This document shows positions 19,423 through 31,115 of a DNA stretch of 64,000 nucleotides, in pieces. Both the position numbers and the translations under genes were made by a program. Every line of letters starts with the position of its first letter. The first letter of the stretch is position 1. The DNA is taken from positions 1,744,395 to 1,808,394 of the forward strand of contig NC_091872.1 of NCBI RefSeq assembly GCF_019399895.1, in the 5' to 3' direction. Source of the DNA: Cardiocondyla obscurior (Eukaryota; Arthropoda; Insecta; Hymenoptera; Formicidae). A model generated the notes under the pieces. That model searched no databases. It was not told where the DNA came from and was given only the letters and a program-made list of their open reading frames with translations.

Positions 19423-19720
19423 CCCCTCCCCGCATGACGTCATTACCCCTTGCCCTAGGTCTCACAGACCCAGAACCGTTAACACCCCCCCTCCCCGCGT
19501 GACATTATCACCCCTCGCCCTAGGTCACATGGATACTCTAACACGTAGTGATCCAGAACCGCTCCATGCGTTCAACGAGTGCGAGCGAGAGGAGATGATG
19601 GGCGGCGCGAACGAGTGCGAGCGAGAGGGAACGATTAACAACCCCCTCCCCGCGTGACGTCATTACCCCTCGCCCTAGATCACACGGATACACTAACACG
19701 TAGTGATCCAGAACCGCTCA
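19423..19720. repeat. CCCTCCCCGCGTGACGTCATTACCCC repeats with CRE-like palindromes
   Basis: Three units share CTCCCCGCRTGAC, then ACCCCTCGCCCTAGG. TGACGTCA palindromes (CREB/ATF consensus) occur at 19435-19442 and 19655-19662; the middle unit has a mutated form. The last two units also share ACACGTAGTGATCCAGAACC. A TATAAATA precedes the first unit at 19412. The block ends at the presumed right end of the element. A terminal promoter/origin role is inferred from position. Confidence 0.5.
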
Positions 19721-19829
19721 GTATACATCTACTCAATAAACATTTGTGGACTGTTAAGTTCTCGAGTAACCAAAGGAAAACGGAAAGCTGTGATTTCTAA
19801 TATACAAATTCAGGTAATAAATATTAAAA

Positions 19830-21475
19830 AGGTTCTTAAAAAATTTTTGGAATTGCCTGATACATTATCTAATATTTTACTGCACATTGAGGATGCAAGC
19901 GTAGTGATGCGATAGTTTCATATAATCAAAGTGAAGTGTGGAAAAAAATTGAATTAAAATTCGAAGGAAAATTAGTCTTACCGTTATTATTATATTTTGA
20001 CGATTTCGAAATAAACAACCCTCTCGGCTCTCGCGCTAACATACATAAGCTCGGTGCTGTCTACTTCTTACTACCATGTATTCCATATGAATACAGCAGT
20101 ACCTTGGATAATATTTTTCTTGCCCAATTACACAACACGGAGAATCACAAAAGAGCTGGTAATGTTAAAATCTTTCGCAATGTTATTGATCAAATTATTG
20201 ACCTCTCGAGTAATGGATTATCTATAATAAATATACATGGACAAGAACAAACTATTTATTTTTCTTTATTAGGTATTGTTGGCGATAATTTGGCAATAAA
20301 TGAAATTTTCGAATTTAATACTAGCTTCAACTCTCATAATTGGTGCAGAGTATGTATTGCTCAAAAAACAAAAAAATCAAATTAAAGAAGATCAGCATTT
20401 GCTACGAACCGTTACAAATTACAAACAACATTGTATTAATTCTTGTAGTGGCGTTAAAGGAGAATGCGTTTTTAACGAAATACCTAATTTTCACATTATC
20501 GAAAATGCAACTGTTGATGTAATGCACGATATATTCGAGGGTATCTGTAGATATGAGATTGCACAATTATTACATATTTTTATTTGTAAAGAAAAATTAT
20601 TTTCTCTCGATATCTTAAATAGTAGATTACAACATATTGATTGTGGACGAAACTTTTCCAAAAATGTACCAATTGCAATTTCGAGCAATGTTCTAAAAAC
20701 ACAACATTTAATAATCTCTGCGTCGGAAATGGTGTTTTTGGTTCAACATTTAGGTGTTCTTATCGGTGACTTAGTTTCTGTTAATCATAATGCTTGGGAA
20801 GTTTTCCTGACTCTCCATGACATTATTTGTATTTTAATGAATTCAACGTTCACATCTGCAACAATTGAATTGCTTGAAACATTAATTACTGAACATCATT
20901 CATTGTATTTACGAGTTTTTAACGAAATGCTGAAACCTAAACACCATTTTTTACTGCACTATCCCCGTGTTATCAAACAATTAGGACCAGTTAAACATTT
21001 ATCGAGCATGCGATTTGAAGCTAAACATAAGGTATTCAAAAACAATGCTAAAGTTATAATGTCGCGTACAAATTCTCCTTATACTTTGGCATTGAAACAT
21101 CAGCTTTCTTTGTGTCACAAATTTCTTAGTGAAAAAGGATTCTCAAAAAGATTAAGTTGGGGACCTACATTAAAGATATCAATAAATAATATCGCTGATT
21201 ATTATAATTTTAAGCATGTTATTCCGGTAGGCATCCAAATCAAATACATACTTGATACTTGGGTACAATTTAATGGAATAATTTATTATAAAGACGCTGC
21301 CATACCTATATGTTTAAGTGATAATATTGTATTTGGTAAAATTTGTTATTTTATTATCGATAAGACAGATCAAATATTTTTTGTATATGGAGAATTATTT
21401 ACCAAAGGTGCTAATAAACACTATTGCGCATACGAAGTAATAAACACAAAAGTTTGGAAAGTCATCAAGTTTTAA
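19830..21475 (+). pseudogene. KDZ/CACTA-type transposase, frameshifted
   Basis: Three frames carry successive parts. About 19830-19915 encodes a KFLELPDTLSNILLHIED segment. 19936-20385 carries LPLLLYFDDFEINNPLGS and HKLGAVYFLLPCIPYEYSS. 20370-21475 carries DVMHDIFEGICRYEI, KPKHHFLLHYPRVIKQ and MRFEAKHK. These are hallmarks of a large transposase family widespread in ants and cnidarians that I place with KDZ/CACTA enzymes. The acidic residues in YFDDFE and VMHDIFEG are candidate DDE positions. At least two frameshifts make it inactive. Confidence 0.6.
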
Positions 21476-21676
21476 GATTTGGCTTCGTATAACGTACAAA
21501 ATATAATTGCCATAAATGAAAAAAACTATATTTTATTTAATTAATTATATAATTGTACGTGATGTTCTCTCTTTTGTACTATTTGTAATAAATATAATAA
21601 TTACATACTAAGATATTCTGTGCATTTTTATCATTACGTAGGAAAATGAATGTAGAATAATAAAGTAATTTATTTT

Positions 21677-21866
21677 CAAAAATATTTAGGTTTCCTGGGC
21701 CTTTGGAACAATTATATTGTAAAATTATGATTTCGAAATTAGAACAAAGAAATAAGTATACATTAATATAATAGTTTAATGTATAGTTATTTTTTTGCTC
21801 TAATTTCGAAATCATAATTTTACAATATAATTGTTCCAAAAACCCAGGAAACCTAAATATTTTTGC
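21677..21866. repeat. Hairpin, 70-bp arms
   Basis: The left arm (from CAAAAATATTTAGGTTTCC through ATGATTTCGAAATTAGA) is matched by its reverse complement up to 21866, around a spacer of about 50 bp. One 2-bp mismatch block is visible. It lies in the AT-rich 3' part of the CACTA-like element and could be a subterminal hairpin or a nested small MITE. Confidence 0.7.
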
Positions 21867-23058
21867 AAATAAATTTCTTTATTATTCAAAAAAGTTGTAA
21901 GTTAAATTAACCATATAATAGGCTCCAGTGAAATAAATATTTAGTTCAAATGAAAGGACGTCGAGTAAGATAAACTAAATATTTTAACAAAAGAAACAAA
22001 AGTATTTTGTTAACTTTATATACTATTTAATTTTTTGAATTATATATTTGGATTATTCAATTCCTATATTACATTTTTTTCAACAACTTTCTTAGTATAA
22101 CAAACTTTACCGATATTATTTTCATACATATTTTAGTTAAAAACACAATTGCATCAATACATGAACCATAAATTCTTTTCATTTATTTGAATTTAGACTT
22201 CAATCAATAAAATATTCTTGTCTGTTAATGAAATGTTTTAAGAACCAATGTATCCGCCTAAATACAACAATTAAATCTTTTGTTCATGTTGTAGAAAATT
22301 TATTCTTAATAAAAGAATCTTTATTTGGTTTACTCTTATAGTTTATTATATACTTTATACATAATAAATATTTAGTTACTGTAAATGAACAGAATTGTAG
22401 AAAAACTATACAATTTGGAGTATGAATAAAGTTTTAATTTTAATAAAACACATTTTTCTTGATTTAATAAAAGTTGTTTAATAAAATAACTAAAATTTTG
22501 AATACAGCATTTATTAACAATGTCTACTGAATCAAATCAACTAATATTGACGCCAAATTTTTCATTAAATCAACGACAGATTTTCTTCAGAGAAATAAAT
22601 ATTTTGTAGTTTTAATTTTATATTTAGCTGCACATATCACAAGTTCGATTAAAGTAACGTAATTTTAGATGCTTCGTAATTCCACAATCATCAATTTCAA
22701 CTGAATATCAATTAATGTAACTAAATATGTATTTCGTTAAACTTCATATTTTGTTTTTTAAAGCAGTCTTTTAGTTTCAGACAGAAGAGTTTGGTTTATT
22801 TAATTAATAGTTTCTTAAGATAACTGACGCTATCTACAAATTAAACAAATATGTTTATATATCAAAGCCTTATTTAATTGTATTAACCGCAAATGGTTAT
22901 ATTAAATACATACTTTTTTTACTTTAAAAATGTTTTATTTAAAATGTTAACAAATTATTTTGTCTAATTTGGAATATATTTTTTTGCACGTATGCAAACA
23001 AATAATTTAGTAAGGTGAAATAAATTTTACCTTTTTTAACTAAATTTTTTTCTCAGTG

Positions 23059-24282
23059 CAGCTGTTCGGCACGCGGGCGCGGCGTGATCCCCGCGACATC
23101 GACTCACTAAGCGGTGACAGCGACGGTTATTATTTTCCTTTCTGAACAATGTGATTTTCTATACAATCGTTATAAATAGAATCCATTTTTAAACAAAAAC
23201 TTTTATAATAAAAATTGGCTCACAAAAACTCAAATGCTTCACGACTGAATAGATTTTCATCTCACAGCCTCTCTTATATATATACATTTTGCATATTGAT
23301 GCATTTTTTAACACATGTCGATTTGACAGCATTTTTTAAATGATTCGCACGGGTATATGTCACACACACCTTAAGATAGTAGATGATAAAAAATGCTTTC
23401 GTTTTCTTTCTGACAGTCTGTAATGCTCTTATTTTCAAAGAAAGATTTGCATGAGTATATGTTTTAAATGTTTATATTATATTTCAAAAATGTTTATATT
23501 AAATATATTGTTTATAAGAAAAAAAATATTTGCAAATTTATATTTTTAATATAAAAATAATTTCACATTATGTGCAAGAATGCATCTTGAGTTTTAAACG
23601 TGTAGCTATAAGAAAAATTTGCATAAGTATATGTCGCATTTTTTCGAGATACATCTTTTAAATGAAATAATTTCTTAATCTCTCATTGCATGATAAAATG
23701 CATCTTAAGTTTCAAACGTGCTAAACGCTGTAAAAAGATTCGCATGAGTATATGTCACACCTTCGGAATTGCTGTTGATAAAAAAATGCTTTCGTTTTAC
23801 TTTCTGACTGTCGGCAGTGAGCTCACAGCTGTAGCCTGTCAGTCGTATGCTGATTTTTTCAAGTGTAACGTCTAATTTTCTCTCAAATGGAAAAGTGTTC
23901 GTCGCTACTGCATATTCTTGCGCGTCGCGAGTTGGGGGATCGTACCCCATTCAGTACAGGTGGTGTGTGGTGTGGTACACACCAAAATCACAGTTTAGCT
24001 CAATTTAGCTTATATTTAGACAATCGCTTATGTCGTGAAAGCAGCCGTGGTGGAATATTAATATTAAACAGAACTCTTCGTTCAATTCCTGAAAATCCCG
24101 TGAGTGACAAGCGCATATATGTACTTGATAAGCAGATAAACTTGTGCACCCACATAAAACAATCCGTTTTGGCGGACAGCAAATTGTTGCCGATAAAAAG
24201 AATGCAAGAAAATTAAAAAACGTAATTTTTTATTGTATTTGTAATATATTAACGGTTGTTGCTAGCGCGGGGTGTTGTGAGG
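23059..24282. repeat. AT-rich stretch with GATTCGCATGAGTATATGTCACA direct repeats
   Basis: Three degenerate units (about 23341, 23612 and 23737) share a TTCGCAYGAGTATATGTCAC core. Two of them also share an AAAATGCTTTCGTTTT, then TTTCTGAC tail. No gene is supported. A short GC-rich piece at 23059-23130 just outside the CACTA-like end may be older flanking DNA. Confidence 0.45.
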
Positions 24283-24538
24283 GGGAATAAACACGGGTTC
24301 TAACTCAGGAGCGTTGAGGGAGGCGAGGGGACGGGGAAAAAAATCCGCGATGAGAGGAGCGCGGGGAGAGGTAGCCGTAGGTGGGAAGAGACGGGGAGGG
24401 GGGTATCTGTCACCCATTCATACCCCCCGTCTCTTCCCACCTACGGCTACCTCTCCCCGCGCTTCTCTCATCGCGGATTTTTTTCCCCGTCCCCTCGCCT
24501 CCCTCAACACTCCTGGGTTAGAACCCGTGTTTATTCCC
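24283..24538. mobile_element. Near-perfect 256-bp palindrome (MITE-like foldback)
   Basis: Arms of about 120 bp, from GAATAAACACGGGTTCTAAC to GGGGGGTAT, are mirrored by ATACCCCCC to GTTAGAACCCGTGTTTATTC, with a loop of about 13 bp. Few mismatches are visible. The 91-codon ORF across it is a palindrome artefact. It is probably a foldback element; target duplications are not clear. Confidence 0.75.
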
Positions 24539-24556
24539 TACTTACTCCTATCGGCC

Positions 24557-25178
24557 ATGGTTGAAATCAATAAAAGGATAATGGAATAAAAAAATAAGGA
24601 ATAAATGAAAGCACTGCCCTGTTTTTTGTAAGACGTGTGCCGACGATGCCAGGATTTTCCACCCGCTCTTTGGTGTGTTGATTGATCCACAATCGTTCTG
24701 GTCGTGCTGTATACGGACAAACTGTCAATTGCGAGATCCGTCTTCGAGGTCAGAGGCCGTGACCTCACAGGAGGCACCAAAATGTTTTGTTCAATGTCAA
24801 TAGGTTCAATGTCAATGTTAATATTCACATTGTCTTTTATTGATATAGAAATACACTAATACTATATGTGTTCAGCACACGCGCACCTTCGTCGTTTTCT
24901 TATGGTCTCTGCACACGACAACGCCTGAGAAAACTTAATTTCTGAGTCGCGGCAAAATCTCCGTCGAAATGACGGCTTCCTGGGTCGTGGTTAAACCCTA
25001 CGACGTCGCCTCAGGAAGATCGCTTTCTTTCGCATATATCGCACGCCTTTTAAATGTTCGCTCGACTTGGTTCGCTTCGAAGCTCGCATTCGACTGACTT
25101 CTCAAAATCTGTTGCTATGCTTCGGGTACGCGAAACCGGGAGGAAAACGCCGTGATTGGTCGAAATAATATCACGACA
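24557..25178 (-). mobile_element. Possible BEL-type LTR with leader, 5' fragment only
   Basis: On the minus strand a TGTCGTGA...ACAAAACA segment (25178-24783) is followed after 3 nt by TGGTGCCTCC, which has the TGG start of a tRNA primer-binding site. An open leader follows, then an ATGGCCGATAGG at 24559 where the palindrome begins. The rest of the element is absent. The assignment rests on end dinucleotides and the PBS-like sequence only. Confidence 0.3.
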
Positions 25179-25366
25179 TCCTTTTCGATTGGATATCGGC
25201 GACTTATTTGAAGCTTAAGAAATTTGCGGCTCTCGTAGATAACATCTTGCGCCTTTGCCGACTCGTAAAATTCAAAATATCTTTCTTAAGCGGCGAACCT
25301 TTAGAAGTGCGGCGTCGTTTTACTTGTCTATATCGGTCGTGCACGACAACGCATACGCATATATAT

Positions 25367-26793
25367 TGTCACGACATCTTCCCTCGTCCGCGAGGGAGAC
25401 AGTCGCAATCAAAAAGAGACGGCCGTGCACGGACGAAAATCCGTGCACCGTCGTGACACGAGGGGAAGGGAGGGAGGAGGGGTCGCGGTGCCTCGGCCGT
25501 ATCCCGGCGCGGGACGGCGGGATCCTACACGAATGCAATTTTTGGGCGCCAGGCGCGTGCTCAGCCGCGCCGATTTATATCCCGGATCGGTTATCCGTTC
25601 CTCGACAATTAATACCGAACTCGAATCGCCGTCACGCGCGGGGGCTAGCTCATCCAAACGGAGAGGGGCGGGGTATCACGGGCGGAATTCCTCGGACCAA
25701 CGGAAACGACGGCACAAAATAATAGATACGCGAACAAAGCGAATACAGTTTTCAGTCCGTTTATTAACACGCAACGGAACGAGACAAATATGACGAGTGA
25801 CAAACAAATAACAAAATTTTCATAATCGTACGCGGGTTTGATCTATGTGCGATCACCTAGATCGAGGCTTTAGTTCGAACCGCTATTAGATCGCCACGAA
25901 TATCTCCCGTAGCTCTAGCGCCGGACCTGATTGTTTTGGTGCCGGCCACGCGCCTCCCGTACACGCGGCGGGTTTTCGCGGGACGCAACGACACCCAAGA
26001 ACTCACGCGTATGATCGCCCGTCGTAAATGAGACCGCGTGATTTCTTTTCCGACCTCGGCCGCTGCCGAGGGCTCTCCGTGCGGACGCGACGGACGACAG
26101 CTTTACGTGTAATCGAATTAACCAACGCAAACGAACCGTCCCGGTAGGTCTCACGGGGCCCAGTCACTGGCCCTTGGACGCCCGTCGGCTGCCACTCGCT
26201 AACGTTACGTCCTTGTCTCGCGACAAGGATCCACCAAAATAATCTAAAGGGCCCGCGTGCCCGTTTTATGTGGCCGGGTATCGTCCAAGTCCGCGTTGGC
26301 CTCCCCGGGAGGCGAAGGGCGGTACAATACAATAATTCCGCAATGCGGGTGGAAAATCTCACCGAATAAGCGCTCACTGACTTCTCGAGACGTCCTCGCT
26401 CTCTCTCTCGCACTCTCGCCCTCTCTCTCGCTCTCGCTCTCGTTCTCGCTCTCGCTCTCGCCCTGGTCGTCCTCGCTCACTCTCGCTATCGCTCGCTGGT
26501 TCTCGCCGATCGCTCGTCTATCACGCCGGTCTACACGGAAGAGCCAGGACCGCGCGAATTTTCGGCACGAGGCCCGGCGTATCCCCACTCCCGCGTCTCG
26601 CGGATTTTTCCGCGCGCCACGCCGCCGATTTCCCGCGAGAGCCGCTGCCCTCACAGGGCCCTATTGGTACTAATAGGTTGGCGCGAGCTTCGGATAAGCC
26701 GTTATCGCAACAATTCCCCCCGCAGGTAGTTCTCGGCGCTTTTGTGACGGCCGCGGGGAGCTGCAACGAAGCAGCGAGAGCCGCCACGTCACA
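25367..26793. mobile_element. Solo LTR, 1427 bp, ATAT target duplication
   Basis: It starts TGTCACG and ends CGTCACA, giving 7-bp inverted ends with TG...CA, and is flanked by ATAT at 25363-25366 and 26794-26797. The interior is GC-rich with CT-rich tracts near 26400-26470 and no conserved coding region. Size and 4-bp duplication fit a Gypsy-type solo LTR. Because the flanks are AT-repeats, the duplication alone is weak evidence. Confidence 0.5.
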
Positions 26794-26800
26794 ATATATA

Positions 26801-27157
26801 TACAGGGTGTCCCACCCCATCTTGACAAACTCACAGAGTTAGATAGGTCTCGTAGATACAAGTCAATAAGTTCTATGCCATTTTGTACAATTCTCAACCA
26901 TTATTGAAAAAATAATTAAAATGTGTAACTTAAGAGCGACAAGGAAGCTGCGGGCGTGTGAGCGCGACAGACGAATGGCGCCGTCGTCTGTCGCGCTCAC
27001 TCACGCGTAGCTTCCTTGTCGCTTTTGCGCTAGACAAATAAATTTTTTTTTCAATAACTATCGTGAATTTTGCAAAACGGCAAAGAACTTATTAATTTGT
27101 GTCCACGAGACCTATCTAATTCTGAGAGTTTGTCAATATGGGGTGGGACACCCTGTA
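26801..27157. mobile_element. MITE with TACAGGGTGTCCCACCCCAT termini
   Basis: Terminal inverted repeats extend about 90 bp (TACAGGGTGTCCCACCCCATYTTGACAAACTC and beyond), flanked by TATA. A central palindrome of GTGAGCGCGACAGACG-type arms surrounds ATGGCGCC near 26960-27005. It has no ORF, so it is non-autonomous. The ACAGGGTGTCCC end is common in insect MITEs. It lies directly against the solo LTR. Confidence 0.75.
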
Positions 27158-27610
27158 TATTCAAGACGCTACGGAACAAAGTCTTTTTATTATTTCGTTG
27201 CGTGGTCTATAAATAAAGATATCGCGATGTTAATTTTGGTTACAAGAGTAAAATTATTAAGATTCTCCATCGTCATTTTTACGTCTCAAAAAATGTCCCT
27301 TTCGTTTTCGCGTCGCTAGATGGTGCGGATTGATTTATCGACTGTTTGATAATATTATCGACTCTGTTGATTGACGTATGAGTTTGACGTGTGAGGTTAG
27401 TGATCCGCAGTGATCCGTTAATTAAGGTAAGTTTGACTAATATTATTTAAATGTTATTTATAGTATATATATTATTTATATTACAGATTTATATCGTCCA
27501 TTGAAAAATAAGTACCTTTTTGTCTGAAATAATTTTTCGAAAAATGTCATCTTAGCCAGCCTGTATTTGTAAGCGTGAATAATTTTTAAATAAAAGATAT
27601 ATATTTGCAG

Positions 27611-30138
27611 GACCCGGTACCGTCGGAACCATGGCTTGGCGGCAAGAATGCCTCGAAACATGGAAATATGTCTGTTCAATTTGATATAATGGTAAAAAAA
27701 ATAGTAGGCGATGAAGATTGCCTCTATCTTAATGTATATACTCCAGACATTATTAAAAAACGTGCAGTTATGGTTTGGATACACGGAGACGGTTTCTCCG
27801 TGGGATCCGGTGATGCTGCTATATATGGTCCTGACTTTATTGTTCGGAAGGACGTAGTACTCGTTACGTTAAATTACAGATTAGGAGCTCTCGGTACGTT
27901 GCATAATAGTTCGATACAAATATGTTGAACACTTGCATACAATTTTTGTTTTCAGAATAATAACCATGAATTTTAAATAACCATATTTGTGAGTAAAAGA
28001 TGCATTATTTTAGGCTTCTTGAATTTCAATGATAAAGTGGCAACAGGTAATCAAGGTCTAAAGGATGTGGTTATGGCATTACGATGGGTTCAGAGAAATA
28101 TATCACAATTTGGTGGTGACCCAAAAAACGTCACGATCTTTGGTGAAAGTGCTGGTGGAGCTATCGTTCATTATTTAACTCTGTCTCCGTTAGCTACAGG
28201 TACTGAATACTTTTTGTACGTATGTACAATGATATAAATTAGCAGAGTTTTTAAAAATTAATATTAAAAAACTTATATCAGCCATTTTTTCTCAGCATAA
28301 AATTTTAAAATGATTAAAACAGTAATGACTTAGATAGTCAATCAAAAAAAAAAAAGTAATAGCAAAAAGTTTCTAACAATTAATTAAATTGTTCTAAATT
28401 AAACTTGACTGCATTATACAGGTATATTTCATAAAGCGCTATCGCAAAGTGGCGTCGCCACGAATCCGTGGGCCTTTACTGACAATGAGTGGACAAACGA
28501 AGCGACGAACAAAAGTTTTCAACTTGCCAAAAAACTTGGGAGAACTACATCAGATCCTAAAACTGCCTACGAATTTCTTAAAACAATTGACGCGAAAAAA
28601 CTCGTCGAAACTACATATAAACACTTTACCAAAGAAACAGTAAGCATCTCAATATTTTGTGAAATTATATTTCACCCTAATGCAGTCGATTACAAAACAG
28701 GTGGTATGAAATATTTTCGTTAATTTATATTTAACCTTTTTCAGGATCCTCTGAACCAAATTGTAATATTTACGCCTACTTTAGATTACGAATCACCAGA
28801 TCTATTCTTTCCGGAACACCCACTCACGTTAATGCATCGCGGAGTTAAAGTGCCATTTCTTTTAGGAAATACCAGTAGCGAAGGGTCTTTTTTTATATGC
28901 AACAACCTCTTCGGGCGTAAGTGCATTTGCATACGCATTTGCTAAATATATTTCTAGCAGCTGTAGCGTATGACTTTTCATACTACGTAACCTATGCAGT
29001 CTGCTGAGAATACAAATTGATATTATGCGCGTCTGTTGTACGTCGTATGTGTACTATCGGTATTAAACCAATATTTCGTGACTAATGCTAAATTAAATTG
29101 TTAACGAGTTACGAATTTTTATCAATCGCGAATGATCAAAGAATTTTATGCATTAAAATTATTATTTTGTTCAAAAATAATATTCACGCGGACGCTTTGT
29201 GTAATCTTAGAAAATAAGAAAAAAATTTTTTTATTGTTTCAGATATAAGCAAAGAAGCTCTTGAAAAAGTTGATTCCGATTTTAAGAGTACTATAACGCC
29301 TAGACTTTTAGCTACATTACCAAAGATACCGATCACAGTCGAAGAATTACGATTTTTATATTTTCGTGATAAAGCTATATCGGAAGAAACTCTAATGGAT
29401 TATGCTGATTTTCTTGGCGATGCTCTGTTTTATCGCGGTAACATGGAAGTGGCCGATGTTCAAATAAATTCCGATGAAGCGCCAACATATTTATACAAAT
29501 TTTCATATGATTCTGACTCTTATATTGCAAAGAAAATATTCGGAGTTACGCTTCCAGGTAACATCATTATTCTATTTAAAATCTCATAAAACTCTCTAAA
29601 CAATATTAATACATCTGTATTATATTTCAACATTAATAAGCTAGCTGAGCTACATACAGTATTTTAAAAAATTAAAAACCGTACCGAACATTAGTCATTG
29701 TTTTAGAATAAAAATTTTATTTTTAAAATTAACCGATTATATAATTACTTTATAGGAGTGTCTCATGACGAGGACATATTTTATTTATTTTATCCTTATA
29801 TGATGAAAGAAAATAATGTACCACCACCTGACTTTAATTCGGAAGACTTTAAAGTAATAGATTACTTAACGCAAATATGGACAGATTTTGCCAAAACAGG
29901 GTATAATTAATATTTTCCAATCATTAAGAAAATTTTGTAATTATATATTAATATTTATCTGTATTTAATTTGCAGAGATCCAACGCCTGCTATTACAGAT
30001 TTAACTCCAATCAAATGGGCTCCATTAAAACGTGGTGATGTGTACGATTATTTAAATATTGATATCGAACCTCGAATGGAATTTATTCGCAAAGGAGAAC
30101 ATCGCAGCGATTGGAAGAATATGAAACATAAATTATAA
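27611..30138 (+). pseudogene. Carboxylesterase (type B), seven exons, N-terminal exon(s) missing
   Basis: The exons are 27611-27893, 28014-28199, 28422-28639, 28745-28916, 29243-29557, 29756-29900 and 29976-30138. All have GT/AG borders and compatible phases, totalling about 493 codons to TAA. The catalytic Ser lies in FGESAGG (exon 2), the Glu in NTSSEGSFF (exon 4) and the His in GVSHDED (exon 6), so the triad is complete. The oxyanion-hole segment reads IHGDGF instead of the usual HGGGF. The signal peptide and first 60-70 residues expected of insect esterases are absent; upstream are a MITE and solo LTR. It may be a truncated gene or its first exon may lie far upstream. Juvenile-hormone-esterase-like or detoxifying roles cannot be distinguished. 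Confidence 0.8.
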
Positions 30139-31115
30139 AAAAATTTATATACACTGGTCATTATACATAAAAATTATGCTTTTTAATTTCTATACTTGTA
30201 ATAAATATTTACTTATAAACTTTATATTTAATAAAGATTACAAAACGCACATGAAAATTTCAAACTTAAGAAAAATTATTTTTTTTTAAACCACATTCTG
30301 GGTTAATTTAAAAATTCAATCATTATTTCACATTAAAGATCTCCTTAAAGAATATCTTTCATTTTTGTTTTCATATCAGTTAATATTTTCTTTCTTTAAA
30401 GGAAAATTGATTCTACATTCAACTTATATTGCTTTATTATTTTTACCATTATTGCGGTGTGTGTCGTATAATATACCTGAGAGATAAATGAGAAGTGAAA
30501 AATAAGCAAACTTGTAATACAGTCTACAATAATGAGAAAACTTTTATAGTTTTTCATTTTAGGATAATGCACCTGATCGTTCTTTCGCTATTCTGTATAG
30601 TCTTCTGACAAGTTCAACTATGTTGCTATCAATCGTTTCGCGAATTTTCTGATCGAAGCGAACGTGCATAGGTAAGAAATGCGCTGGAAACCGCAGCACA
30701 GCGATCCTAAGTTCGTACATGTATAAAGAATTATTGCGAAACATTATGTAATCGAGCGGAATTTGACGAGATTTTATTTAAATCCAACCGGTTAGACCGA
30801 TTGTGTGAGACTGTGCGAGCGACAATTAATTAGTGCGTGCGAGTGACGTTTGAAATTAGTTGCATACGAACGACATCAAGTTGCGTGCCACGCTCGACCG
30901 AAAACCGAAGGAGCAGAGCTTTCGTGCTGGATAACAAAAACTTTTTTTGTTTTTATCGCGAATTCGATCTCCTTTGTGCTTTGCACATCATATATATTTC
31001 AGAAGTAAATGTTCTAAACGCGCAGTGACCGTGTATACAGGTTTATTGATTTAAACTAAAAATATTTGAACAGAAACTAAAAACTAAAAATATTCGCATT
31101 GAAATTATAATTAAA
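30139..31115. other. AT-rich gap without a supported gene
   Basis: I see no conserved ORF. A 61-codon minus-strand frame (30744-30559) with an ATG shows no recognisable motif, and short TA-rich runs are common. The stretch ends at the CAAT target site (31116-31119) of the next insertion. Confidence 0.5.

Larger units (their letters stand above)
1..19730. mobile_element. Polinton/Maverick (adintovirus-like) element with inverted structural arms, left end outside window
   Basis: The gene set defines the class. It has a major capsid protein, penton-like minor capsid protein, adenain-like cysteine protease, FtsK/HerA-type packaging ATPase, RVE integrase with a chromodomain, and protein-primed-type DNA polymerase B. 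The structural half occurs twice in opposite orientation around an 8.4-kb core. The right boundary is placed near 19730 because the tandem GC-rich repeats stop there and a different transposon follows; no terminal AGT/ACT and no 6-bp target duplication could be fixed. By symmetry about 1.2 kb of the left end should lie before base 1. Several genes are frameshifted or carry stops, so the copy is probably an inactive endogenous one. The class is secure; the exact ends are not. Confidence 0.9.
19730..23058 (+). mobile_element. CACTA/KDZ-like DNA transposon, left end missing
   Basis: It contains a degraded transposase (19830-21475), followed by 1.6 kb of AT-rich sequence with repeated AATAAATATTTAGT-type subterminal motifs. 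The right edge reads TTTTTTTCTCAGTG at 23045-23058, i.e. CACTGAGAAAA on the opposite strand, which fits CACTA-class ends. No matching CACTG was found at the left, where the element abuts the Polinton. One probably inserted into or truncated the other. Confidence 0.55.

Noticed and set aside
24314..24589. 91-codon ORF
   Set aside because: Spans the palindrome; its halves are reverse complements and no motif is present.
25367..26793. rRNA-like GC-rich block
   Set aside because: High GC and short conserved-looking pieces suggested rDNA, but TG/CA ends with inverted 7-mers fit an LTR better and no rRNA core motif was recognised.
30559..30744. 61-codon minus-strand ORF
   Set aside because: It has an ATG, but no recognised motif, neighbours or splice context; length is within chance for this region.
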